In this document: positions 1 to 7,762 of the stretch, piece after piece
Layout of the letters: each line of letters starts with the position of its first letter
Position numbering within the stretch: position 1 is the first letter of the stretch
Source: an uncultured Neisseriaceae bacterium
GTDB taxonomy: Bacteria > Pseudomonadota > Gammaproteobacteria > Burkholderiales > UBA11063
Assembly (NCBI GenBank): GCA_937952895.1
Contig: CALFYC010000041.1
Span: forward strand, 1 to 32,456
Direction of reading: 5' to 3'
DNA length: 32,456 nucleotides
Notes under the pieces: generated by a model
Database searches by the model: none
Told to the model about the DNA's origin: nothing
Seen by the model: only the letters and a program-made list of their open reading frames with translations
Position numbers and translations under genes: made by a program

Positions 1-18
1 ACGACGCTCTTCCGATCT
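1..18. other. Illumina adapter remnant, left end
   Basis: The first 18 bases match the 3' end of the Illumina TruSeq read-1 adapter (ending CTCTTCCGATCT). This is library sequence, not genome. The real sequence begins at about base 19, inside the potB gene. Confidence 0.97.
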
Positions 19-601
19 CATCATGCTTTTCTAAATTAGCATATAGTGGCAATACCATAAATGGTAGATTAATATAAATCAAACAAATCACAACGGATAC
101 TGAAGAATAAAGCAAATTGATGGGCTTCATTCCAATTAAAATTAACCCATCATTAATAATTTTACTTACCGCACTTTCAGGACCCAATATGATCATCCAA
201 GCGTATACACGAATTAGAAAATTACTCCAAAATGGGATAATAACTAACAATAATAATAAATCACGAATCTTCTTATTACTTTTCGCAATCAACATAGCTA
301 AAGGGTATGCAATAACTAAACAAAAAAATGTAGTGGTTATCGAAAACATTAAAGATCGAATAAAAAGTAACCAAATAAAACCACTAGTAAAAGCGAATTT
401 ATAGTTATTAAGCGTAAGGTTTGTTTGATTTATGCCATTAATTGATTCAAAAATAGGTTTAACTCCACCATAGGCACCAGGTTCTCGAAATGAAATTACA
501 ATCATAATCAAGATTGGAATTAAAAACAGTAATATTAAATACAATGTAGGCGGTATAGATAAAACTAGCTTTTCTGAAACTTTCTTTTCTCTTTGCAACA
601 T
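19..601 (-). CDS. potB: Spermidine/putrescine ABC transporter permease PotB, partial (3' end missing)
   Basis: Inner-membrane permease of a polyamine importer; it would pair with a PotC permease, the PotA ATPase and a periplasmic PotD. The reading frame starts at the ATG complementary to 599-601 (MLQREKKVSEKL) and stays open for about 194 codons into the left adapter, so roughly the last third is missing compared with the about 275 residues of E. coli PotB. Hydrophobic segments lie near residues 13-37 and 80-103 and again after 115. A large periplasmic stretch (FREPGAYGGVKPIFES, then NLTLNNYKFAF) follows the first helix, as in PotB/PotH. It starts 15 bases after the potA stop, in the usual potA-potB order. 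Family assignment is firm; polyamine specificity is inferred from the family. Confidence 0.85.
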
Positions 602-616
602 CTTAATACCTATTAA

Positions 617-1708
617 CTATGATAATAAAAAATTACCAGCTTGGGGATTAAAGGCTAATAATACATCTTGTCCGTATTCATAAAAACCAACTTTAGAGGC
701 TTTAGTATTTGATAGCATGATTTGAATTTTAGTCCCATTTGTGAGATGTAATTCATATAATGTACCATCACCATAATAATAGTAACCTTGAACTGTTGCA
801 TCAGTAACAAATAATTCTTCATCATCAGGTTCATTACGTTTGGCTTTAATTTTTTCAGGGCGAATTGCATACCAACCAATTTGACCAACTTGAATATTTT
901 CAGTATTAAAATGCTCTAAATCAAATTCTAAAACATCAGCAACACGCAAACTTAAATTATTCCCATTTATCGCAAGAACTTCAGCTTTTAAAATATTACA
1001 TTTGCCTAAAAAATCTGCCACAAAATAAGTTTTTGGTTTTGAATATACTTCTTGAGGATTGTCTAATTGCTCAACTTTACCTAAATTTAACACAGCAATC
1101 CTACTAGATAGTGCTAAAGCTTCATTTTGATCATGAGTAACGTAAATAAAAGTAACTCCCGTTTCTTCCTGGAGTTTTACCAATTCAACATGCATATGTT
1201 CACGCAATCTGGCATCTAGAGCAGACAAAGGCTCATCTAACAACAGTAATTTAGGCCGATCAACTAATGATCTAGCAATTGCTACACGCTGTTTTTGTCC
1301 CCCAGATAATTCATGTGGGTAACGATTAGCAAAACCTGCTAATTGAACATCTTCTAAAAGCTCAGCAACCTGATCTTGAATCTTTTCTTTAGCCCATTTC
1401 GCCATTTTTAAAGGAAAGGCAACATTATCAAAGACTGTTAAATGTGGAAATAATGCATAACTTTGGAAAATGGTGTGTAGATGCCTATTCTCTGGAGGTA
1501 AGTCAGTTATATCATTACCTTCCAAAATAATTGATCCAGAATCAGGTGTGGCAAATCCAGCGATCATTCTTAATAAAGTGGTTTTTCCACAACCAGAAGG
1601 ACCAAGTAATGTAAAAAATTCTCCCTGCTCAATAGTTAGACTAATATTATCAACTACTAAATCATTATTGAATTTCTTACTAATATTCTTAATTTCTAAA
1701 ATGGACAT
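617..1708 (-). CDS. potA: Spermidine/putrescine ABC transporter ATP-binding protein PotA
   Basis: ATPase subunit that powers polyamine import at the inner membrane. The 363-residue protein has all ABC motifs: Walker A GPSGCGKTT at 36-44, Q-loop Q82, signature LSGGQ at 134-138, Walker B LLLLDEP at 154-160, D-loop SALD at 162-165 and H-loop H192. The C-terminal third (about 235-363) fits the TOBE regulatory domain of the PotA/MalK group. The YALFPHLTVFDNVAFPL stretch after the Q-loop is typical of PotA. It is first in the operon and potB follows after 15 bases. The start ATG is preceded by an AGAGAG purine stretch. Closely related ATPases for iron or sulfate exist, but the PotB-like permease next door favours polyamines. 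Confidence 0.92.
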   Translation of the reverse strand: MSILEIKNISKKFNNDLVVDNISLTIEQGEFFTLLGPSGCGKTTLLRMIAGFATPDSGSIILEGNDITDLPPENRHLHTIFQSYALFPHLTVFDNVAFPLKMAKWAKEKIQDQVAELLEDVQLAGFANRYPHELSGGQKQRVAIARSLVDRPKLLLLDEPLSALDARLREHMHVELVKLQEETGVTFIYVTHDQNEALALSSRIAVLNLGKVEQLDNPQEVYSKPKTYFVADFLGKCNILKAEVLAINGNNLSLRVADVLEFDLEHFNTENIQVGQIGWYAIRPEKIKAKRNEPDDEELFVTDATVQGYYYYGDGTLYELHLTNGTKIQIMLSNTKASKVGFYEYGQDVLLAFNPQAGNFLLS

Positions 1709-1981
1709 CTTGTATTGCTCTCTATAAAATGCAAATTTACTCCATCATATATTTTACGTTCGCTTAATGAGAGGCGTATTTTAGCAAATTTTTTCTTAAA
1801 TAAAAATATAATTTTTATATTTTAAAAATCTCCCTTTAAATACATCGGCAACAAGCATAATTTTGAATCAACTTTATTGAACTTTTCTTAAATTTTCAAG
1901 ATCGTAACACATCTCGAGATATTTATTAATATTGTTTTATTTAAATAACATATTATTCATTAGATAAAATAAATAGCACAA

Positions 1982-2647
1982 TTAACTAAAAAATTTGTCC
2001 TTTATATCTTTTAACCAAGACTCTTGATTTAAAGAACAACTATGCTTAATTAAATGTTTTATTGATTCATGTTGACCAATACCTATAATATTATTAATTT
2101 TTGCATTTGCCGCAGCGATTATCCCTGGGGTACTATCTTCAAATACTAAGCAATTAGCAGCCTCAATATCATTTAACCATAAACCCTCTAAATATAAGTC
2201 TGGATCTGGTTTACCATATAAGACCTGATCGCGACCAATCATATGACTCATACAATGATTAATTCCCAAAGTTTCAGCGCATTGAATTATAAATTGTGAA
2301 GAAGAGTTAGAAACAATAGATTGAATTAAACCCATTTGTTTAAATTCATGAACTAATTCAATTGATTGATGAATTGGAACTAATTTTGCAAAGTTATGCT
2401 TAATATAATCAAGAGTTAAATTTTGCCAATAATTAAATAAATCTTCGTCAATTTCCTCTTTATGAGGGGCAAAAAGCATCCTAAAAATAGTAAGATTATC
2501 TAATCCACCACCTTTAGGAATATCATCTAATGTAACCGATTTTCCAATCTGATTCGTAGCATAAACGACTGCTAAATCTTGTAATGGCTCACTATTAATT
2601 AAGGTGCCATCTAAATCCCATAGCACAGCATTAATTGTTTTAAACAT
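1982..2647 (-). CDS. HAD-superfamily phosphatase, beta-phosphoglucomutase-like
   Basis: Predicted cytosolic phosphatase or phosphomutase of 221 residues. HAD motif I is DLDGT with nucleophile D11 and acid/base D13, motif II is S113 in IVSNSS, motif III is K146 in YGKPDPD, and motif IV is E170-D171 in FEDSTPG. The helical cap between residues 15 and 90 is the C1 type of the beta-PGM/GPH subfamily. I chose the ATG at 2645-2647; an in-frame TTG directly before it is possible but less likely. The gene begins 36 bases after zipA on the same strand and probably belongs to the yjgA-zipA operon. The substrate cannot be told from sequence: phosphoglycolate, sugar phosphates and nucleotides are all handled by relatives. 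Confidence 0.85.
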   Translation of the reverse strand: MFKTINAVLWDLDGTLINSEPLQDLAVVYATNQIGKSVTLDDIPKGGGLDNLTIFRMLFAPHKEEIDEDLFNYWQNLTLDYIKHNFAKLVPIHQSIELVHEFKQMGLIQSIVSNSSSQFIIQCAETLGINHCMSHMIGRDQVLYGKPDPDLYLEGLWLNDIEAANCLVFEDSTPGIIAAANAKINNIIGIGQHESIKHLIKHSCSLNQESWLKDIKDKFFS

Positions 2648-2683
2648 CAAACCATCTATCCATTTTAATGCTTATTCGTATTT

Positions 2684-3904
2684 TTAACCTAAAATTCGAA
2701 ATATTAGCTTACTACCTAATTTAATCCCATGCTTTTCCGCTTCTTGCACATAAGTTGAAACATAACGACTAAGTGAATCATAATCTTTTTGTTCAAAAAT
2801 TTGTTTATTTGCTGTTAATAACCTAGATTCAAATTGTCGCATGAAGCGTTCAGAATAATCTAAAATTCGTTCAATAGCTGATTTAGGGTCAGGTTGGAAA
2901 TGAAGACTTGAGGACAAACTAAGTAGCTGAAATTCAAAACCATGTTGTAAATTTTGCTCATTTCCATCACTTATAGAAAAAAGAGTAGCCCCATTTTCGT
3001 TACAAATAAATTTTCCATTTGTCTCAACTAAACCTAAACCATTAAAAAACCTAGCTATGTTAGCATAAGAAGTTTTTTCTTTAAGAATTAGATATAACTC
3101 CAAATCTAATTCAAGTTCATTAAAATATCTCATTTGATTTTGAATATTGTTAATACTTGTTTCATAATCGGAATGGCGAATATGTGCATCATTTTGAATT
3201 ACAAATTTATGTAATTCATTATAAATATTTGCAACTTGAGCTTGGCTAATTACACCATCTTTATCAACTAATGGTAATATTAGCTTTAAAGCTTTAACTG
3301 CATATTTATGCCCGCGTTCAAAATCCTGCCAATGATTATCTTTATCTAATACGTAAAATACAAATGGCTTATTTGTAAATTGGGTTATTTCAGGTAAAAC
3401 TTTAATCTTCTTAATTTCTTCAAATACAATATCTACAACTAAATCACAGTCAGTATCAATACTTTTAGCAAATGGAAATTCAACTGCATCAACTTTTACA
3501 AAAAATGCTTCTGCACTATCTTCTGGGATTTCAATTTCTGGAGTCTCAATTTCTAATGCTTGACTATCAATTACTTCATCTACCTTAACCATTTCATTAA
3601 AAGGCAATTCCGCTTCAAGATTTGTTTCATTATCTTTATGATCATTAAGTTCATCTAAATGCTCTTGGTTCTCAAGATCAAATGCTATATCCTTAGACAT
3701 AATAGGCGGATGCGAATCTTTTTCATCTAAATGAGAACCTTCCATCACAACAGCTTTATTACCCTTAATAACATCTTCTGTTTTTTGATTAAAGCTTTTT
3801 TCTACCATTCGTTTAAATTTGTATTCCTGATACCAATAATACCCAATTGTTATTACAATCAATAATATTACCCCAGCTATTATTAATGGCTGAATAGAGT
3901 CCAT
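2684..3904 (-). CDS. zipA: Cell division protein ZipA-like (FtsZ anchor)
   Basis: Inner-membrane protein expected to tether FtsZ polymers at the division site. From the ATG, residues about 7-24 form one N-terminal membrane helix, followed by a basic stretch (QEYKFKRM). An acidic linker rich in E, D, P and I runs to about residue 155, and a globular C-terminal domain to residue 406. The C-terminal part (GATLFSISDG, FQLLSLSSSLHF, then a helix and the tail GIKLGSKLIFRIL) resembles the FtsZ-binding domain of ZipA, in what I recognise as the betaproteobacterial form. The start ATG overlaps the yjgA stop by one base (TGATG), which implies translational coupling and decides against the TTG one codon upstream. 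In many betaproteobacteria zipA sits near ligA; here it does not. Confidence 0.78.
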   Translation of the reverse strand: MDSIQPLIIAGVILLIVITIGYYWYQEYKFKRMVEKSFNQKTEDVIKGNKAVVMEGSHLDEKDSHPPIMSKDIAFDLENQEHLDELNDHKDNETNLEAELPFNEMVKVDEVIDSQALEIETPEIEIPEDSAEAFFVKVDAVEFPFAKSIDTDCDLVVDIVFEEIKKIKVLPEITQFTNKPFVFYVLDKDNHWQDFERGHKYAVKALKLILPLVDKDGVISQAQVANIYNELHKFVIQNDAHIRHSDYETSINNIQNQMRYFNELELDLELYLILKEKTSYANIARFFNGLGLVETNGKFICNENGATLFSISDGNEQNLQHGFEFQLLSLSSSLHFQPDPKSAIERILDYSERFMRQFESRLLTANKQIFEQKDYDSLSRYVSTYVQEAEKHGIKLGSKLIFRILG

Positions 3905-4425
3905 CAAATTTCCCTTTCGACAATATCGCGAATAAACTTAAATAGTTCTCGTGTACTTTTTAATCTTTTTGCTGCAACTTCACTTCTTGAATTGATAATC
4001 AATCTTTTAAGATCCGAATAATCACAATTTGGATACTGTGAAATAAACTTTGTTAAAACATTACTATCGTTTATTAAATCATCTCGCCATTTTTCACATA
4101 AGTGTAATTGTTTAGTAGATTTCACCGAATCTTGATTTACATAAGCCAGCATATCTCTTATATATTCGCTATCAAGACTTCGCATTAATTTTCCAATATA
4201 TTGGTATTGGCGTCTTAATGCACCATTAGATTTAATTTTTTTAGCTAAATTTATCGCATCAAGTAAACCTTGAGGCAATTCAAATTTAGCCAACTTTTGT
4301 TCACTCAATTTAGTTAACTCAATACCTAAATCCTGCAAATCATGCATTTGCTCTTTAAGTTTAGTCTTACTAATTTCTAATTTGTTATCCAAATTAGTTG
4401 TATAATCACTTACTACCTTAGTCAC
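3904..4425 (-). CDS. yjgA: Ribosome-associated protein YjgA/DarP (DUF615)
   Basis: Small basic, helical cytosolic protein of 173 residues, close to the 183 of E. coli YjgA/DarP, which helps late assembly of the 50S subunit. Recognisable stretches are the IELTKLSEQKLAKFELP segment, RRQYQYIGKLMRSLD (about 90-104) and the C-terminal basic helix SRSEVAAKRLKSTRELF. Translation begins at a GTG (4423-4425). An ATG slightly upstream is out of frame, and no strong ribosome-binding site is visible. The gene is divergent from pmbA with a 95-base gap, the same yjgA/pmbA pairing seen in E. coli and other proteobacteria, which supports the call. It overlaps zipA by one base. Confidence 0.9.
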   Translation of the reverse strand: MTKVVSDYTTNLDNKLEISKTKLKEQMHDLQDLGIELTKLSEQKLAKFELPQGLLDAINLAKKIKSNGALRRQYQYIGKLMRSLDSEYIRDMLAYVNQDSVKSTKQLHLCEKWRDDLINDSNVLTKFISQYPNCDYSDLKRLIINSRSEVAAKRLKSTRELFKFIRDIVEREI

Positions 4426-4520
4426 TATGATACCATATTATTATTTACTAAGGCATTATGTTACTATATTTTGCAATAAAATAACAGTATAGAATTATGA
4501 GTTATTTTTTTGGAGTATAA

Positions 4521-5861
4521 ATGGCTAATTTTGAACTAACTTATGATAAATCACTCTTAAAACAGATTTCAACAAATGTCCTGGAACGTTCATTATCTCT
4601 TGGCGTTTCTAGCTCATATGTTGTAATTAGTGAAAATATCCATACTAATGTAGATGTTTTAAATAATGATATTGAAAATTTTGAAAATAGCTATAATAGT
4701 AGCTTAGAATTAGTAGTATATGTAGGACAAAAAAGTGGCCATGTAGTCACAAGTCAGATTGAACATCCAGATATTGATGGATTAATTCAAAACGCAATTG
4801 ATATTGCTAAATTTACTCAAGAAGACAATGCAAATGGAATTGCTGAGACTAAATTTCTTTGTCAAAATTTCCATGAAAATCTTGAATTATATAATCCAAT
4901 TGATTTAGATAATGAATATTTGATACAAAAAGCTCAAGATATAGAAAATCTAGCCATTAATTTTGATAAAAAAGTAAAAAAATCTGACGGTTCATCAATA
5001 AGTCTTAATAAATCAAATTTTAACATTGCCACTACCAATGGCTTTAATGCCGGATATCAAACTACCAGATACGGTAATAGTATTAGCTTGATTGGTGAAA
5101 CACCAGATGGTATGCAAACTGACTACTGGTATTCCTCAGCTAGACATTTTGAAGACTTATTGTCTGATCACACTCTAGCAGAAAAGGCTTCAAAAAGAGT
5201 TGCACGACGCCTAAATAGAGGCCATATTAAAACTGGCACGTATTCGGTTATTTTTGAAAACGTAGTAGCTAAATCTTTAATTGGAAATTTTTTACATGCC
5301 ATTAGTGGTAATACTCTTTATCGCAAATTAAGCTTTCTCAATAATAGCCTAAACACCAAGATATTTCCAAGCTGGTTAAATATTTATGAAGATCCATTTA
5401 TTATTCGTGGTTTATCTAGCTGCTATTTCGATAATGAAGGCGTTATGGTAAAACCTAGAAGCATTGTCAAAGAAGGATTTGTAACTAGTTATGTATTATC
5501 TAGTTACAGTGCAAGAAAACTTAACATGACAACAACTGGTAATTCAGGTGGGAATCATAACATCTTAGTAAAATCCAACTATGCCGGTGGAATCACTGAG
5601 ATGGCCAAATTAATTCATTCTGGTCTAATTATAATTGACACTATAGGCCATGGTCTAAATATGGTAACTGGAGATTATTCAGTTGGTGCTAGTGGCTTAA
5701 TCGTAGAAAATGGTGAAATTCAAAGTTTTGTTGATAATTTAACAATTGCTGGAAATTTAAAAGAAATTTTTAAAAATATTCAATACATTGGTAATGATTA
5801 TATACAAGGGAGCATTCAATGTGGCTCAATGCTAGTTAATAATATTTCAATTTCAACATAA
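4521..5861 (+). CDS. pmbA: Metalloprotease-associated protein PmbA/TldE
   Basis: Cytosolic partner of TldD. The TldD/TldE heterodimer degrades unfolded peptides and matures some modified peptides; TldD carries the metal site and PmbA/TldE does not. The 446-residue length matches the about 450 of E. coli PmbA. The C-terminal half is characteristic: FDNEGVMVKPRSIVKEG, SSYSARKLNMTTTGNSGG, GHGLNMVTGDYSVGASG, VENGEI, TIAGNLKEI and SIQCGSML. No HExxxH metal site is seen, as expected for this subunit. A good ribosome-binding site (TTTGGAGTATAA) precedes the ATG. tldD is not in the window. cdd follows after 17 bases, so the two are probably cotranscribed. Confidence 0.93.
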   Translation: MANFELTYDKSLLKQISTNVLERSLSLGVSSSYVVISENIHTNVDVLNNDIENFENSYNSSLELVVYVGQKSGHVVTSQIEHPDIDGLIQNAIDIAKFTQEDNANGIAETKFLCQNFHENLELYNPIDLDNEYLIQKAQDIENLAINFDKKVKKSDGSSISLNKSNFNIATTNGFNAGYQTTRYGNSISLIGETPDGMQTDYWYSSARHFEDLLSDHTLAEKASKRVARRLNRGHIKTGTYSVIFENVVAKSLIGNFLHAISGNTLYRKLSFLNNSLNTKIFPSWLNIYEDPFIIRGLSSCYFDNEGVMVKPRSIVKEGFVTSYVLSSYSARKLNMTTTGNSGGNHNILVKSNYAGGITEMAKLIHSGLIIIDTIGHGLNMVTGDYSVGASGLIVENGEIQSFVDNLTIAGNLKEIFKNIQYIGNDYIQGSIQCGSMLVNNISIST

Positions 5862-5878
5862 GAAATAAAAGGATTAAC

Positions 5879-6358
5879 ATGAATAAAAAAATTATTATTG
5901 ATATTGAAGAATTTGAGTCAATTAATGAATTATCGCTTGATGATCAGGAGTTATTTAAAAAAGCTACTGATGCAACTAGTTTATCTTATGCACCCTATTC
6001 ACAATTTCATGTAGGTGCTGCAATTAGATTAAACAATAATGAAATTGTGCTTGGTGCAAATCAAGAAAATGCAAGCTATTCAGCCACAATTTGTGCAGAA
6101 AGAGTTGCTTTATCAGCAATTTCTTCATCGCATCCAAAACAGACCATTAAAGCAATTGCAGTCACTTATAGATCTAATGGGGTTAACCAAAGTACTTTAT
6201 CCCCATGTGGTATCTGTCGCCAAAGTTTACTTGAACATGAAGATCGAATTAAACAACCTATAAAAGTAATCTTAGGAAGCAGATCAGGTAAGATTGTAAT
6301 ATTTAAAAGTGTAGCCGACACTCTACCTTTACATTTTACCGGTAGTAACTTATTTTAG
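5879..6358 (+). CDS. cdd: Cytidine deaminase
   Basis: Hydrolytic deamination of cytidine and deoxycytidine to uridine or deoxyuridine in pyrimidine salvage. The 159-residue protein has the SYAPYSQFHVGAA substrate-binding stretch (36-48), zinc ligand C72 with catalytic E74 in CAER, and zinc ligands C110 and C113 in PCGICRQ. It is the short homotetrameric type (usually about 130 residues) with an extra N-terminal segment of about 20 residues (MNKKIIIDIEEFESINELS) that I do not recognise. A ribosome-binding site (AAAGGA) precedes the ATG. The stop codon lies only 2 bases from the convergent fumC stop, so no terminator fits between them. Uridine produced here could feed a uridine phosphorylase such as the one at 28788-29663. 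Confidence 0.93.
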   Translation: MNKKIIIDIEEFESINELSLDDQELFKKATDATSLSYAPYSQFHVGAAIRLNNNEIVLGANQENASYSATICAERVALSAISSSHPKQTIKAIAVTYRSNGVNQSTLSPCGICRQSLLEHEDRIKQPIKVILGSRSGKIVIFKSVADTLPLHFTGSNLF

Positions 6359-6360
6359 AT

Positions 6361-7743
6361 TTAAATCATTTTTTTGGGATCAACGATTTTATCAAAATCT
6401 TTATTTGAAACAAATTTCAATTGTTGATTAGCTTCTTTTAAACTACAATCATTTTCATATGCATAGTGAGCCAATTGGGATGCTTTATCATAACCAATTA
6501 CAGTACTAAGCGGTGTTACTAACATTAAAGAATCTTCTACATCATGCTTAATTTTTTTCAAATTAGGTTTTGTATCTTTAAGTAAATATTTAGTAAAATT
6601 AATGCAACTGTCAGATAAAATTTTTATTGAATTTACAATATTAAAAATCATAACTGGCTTATATACATTCATTTCAAGGAATCCTCCAGCACCAGCAAGG
6701 CCAACTGTCACATCATACCCCATCACTTGAATAGCCGCCATAGTCATTGCTTCACATTGAGTGGGATTAACTTTTCCTGGCATAATCGATGAACCAGGTT
6801 CATTTGCCGGAATAATTAATTCATAAAATCCCGCTCTAGGCCCACAACTTAAAAGGCGAATATCATTGGCAATTTTATAAAGTGACACTGCTAAAATCTT
6901 TAATGCTCCACTTGCAGCAACTAAAGCATCATGAGCACCTTGAACTGCAAATTTATTTGGCGCTGAAATAAAAGGTAGCTTAGTTAATTCACTAATTTTT
7001 TTAGCTACTAGTTTAGCAAAATCTTTATGGGTATTAATACCAGTACCAACTGCAGTTCCCCCAATAGCTAATTTATATACATCAGTTAAACTTTGTTCTA
7101 AACGTTTAATATTTTCTGCAAGCATAACCGCATACCCAGAAAATTCTTGCCCCAATGTTAAAGGGACAGCATCTTGCATATGCGTGCGTCCAATCTTAAT
7201 AATATCTTGCCAAACTTTAGCTTTTTTAATTAATTCAGCATGCATATATTTAACTGCAGGCAATAATTTCTCGGTAAACAAAATAGCCGTAGTAATACAC
7301 ATACCAGTTGGAAATGTATCATTTGATGATTGTGAGCAATTAACATGATCATTAGGGTGAACTGGGGTCTTACTCCCCATCTTTCCACCAGATATCTCTA
7401 TTGCACGATTTGAAATTACTTCATTAACATTCATATTCGATTGGGTTCCACTCCCAGTCATCCACACATGAAGCGGAAAATGAGAATCTAATTTACCGTC
7501 AATTACTTCATCACATGCCTTAATAATTAAATTAGCAACTGATTTATCTAAAACTTTCAATTCTAAATTAGCTAGAGCTGATGCTTTTTTTAAGATCCCC
7601 ATTGCATGAATCATTTCAATTGGAATTAAGTCACTACCAATTGAAAAATGTAATATTGAACGCTCAGTTTGTGCTCCCCAATATTTATCATTAGGCACTT
7701 TTATTGAACCCATACTATCCGTTTCTATTCTTAGCTTTTTCAT
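6361..7743 (-). CDS. fumC: Class II fumarate hydratase
   Basis: Iron-independent fumarase interconverting fumarate and L-malate in the TCA cycle; a homotetramer in this family. Its 460 residues carry TGSGTQSNMNVNEV (96-109), PVHPNDHVNCSQSSND (127-142), RTHMQDAVP with H188, and the superfamily signature GSSIMPGKVNP (317-327) with catalytic S318. Both numbers coincide with E. coli FumC. The AVGTGIN segment (231-237) and TPLSTVIGYDKAS (410-422) separate it from aspartase. It begins 19 bases after the ppc stop with an AGGCAA site before the ATG. The shared operon supplies and uses C4 acids: oxaloacetate from PEP carboxylase, and malate or fumarate here. Confidence 0.96.
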   Translation of the reverse strand: MKKLRIETDSMGSIKVPNDKYWGAQTERSILHFSIGSDLIPIEMIHAMGILKKASALANLELKVLDKSVANLIIKACDEVIDGKLDSHFPLHVWMTGSGTQSNMNVNEVISNRAIEISGGKMGSKTPVHPNDHVNCSQSSNDTFPTGMCITTAILFTEKLLPAVKYMHAELIKKAKVWQDIIKIGRTHMQDAVPLTLGQEFSGYAVMLAENIKRLEQSLTDVYKLAIGGTAVGTGINTHKDFAKLVAKKISELTKLPFISAPNKFAVQGAHDALVAASGALKILAVSLYKIANDIRLLSCGPRAGFYELIIPANEPGSSIMPGKVNPTQCEAMTMAAIQVMGYDVTVGLAGAGGFLEMNVYKPVMIFNIVNSIKILSDSCINFTKYLLKDTKPNLKKIKHDVEDSLMLVTPLSTVIGYDKASQLAHYAYENDCSLKEANQQLKFVSNKDFDKIVDPKKMI

Positions 7744-7762
7744 TTCAACTATTGCCTTTTAT

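Noticed and set aside
117..404. 95-codon plus-strand open frame
   Set aside because: It lies antisense within the partial potB gene, whose minus-strand frame gives a clear permease; the plus-strand protein has no recognisable features.
655..888. 77-codon minus-strand open frame inside potA
   Set aside because: Alternative frame of the potA 3' region; potA itself is intact with all motifs.
1470..1727. 85-codon plus-strand frame opposite the potA start
   Set aside because: Antisense shadow of the conserved Walker A region; no ribosome-binding site or family signal.
1803..1823. AT-only inverted repeat (AAAATATAA/TTATATTTT) as a terminator of the HAD gene
   Set aside because: It is pure A/T in AT-rich DNA, about 160 bases beyond the stop, and unlikely to form a stable terminator; it could be chance.
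6039..6263. 74-codon frame inside cdd
   Set aside because: Shifted-frame shadow of a gene with complete catalytic motifs.
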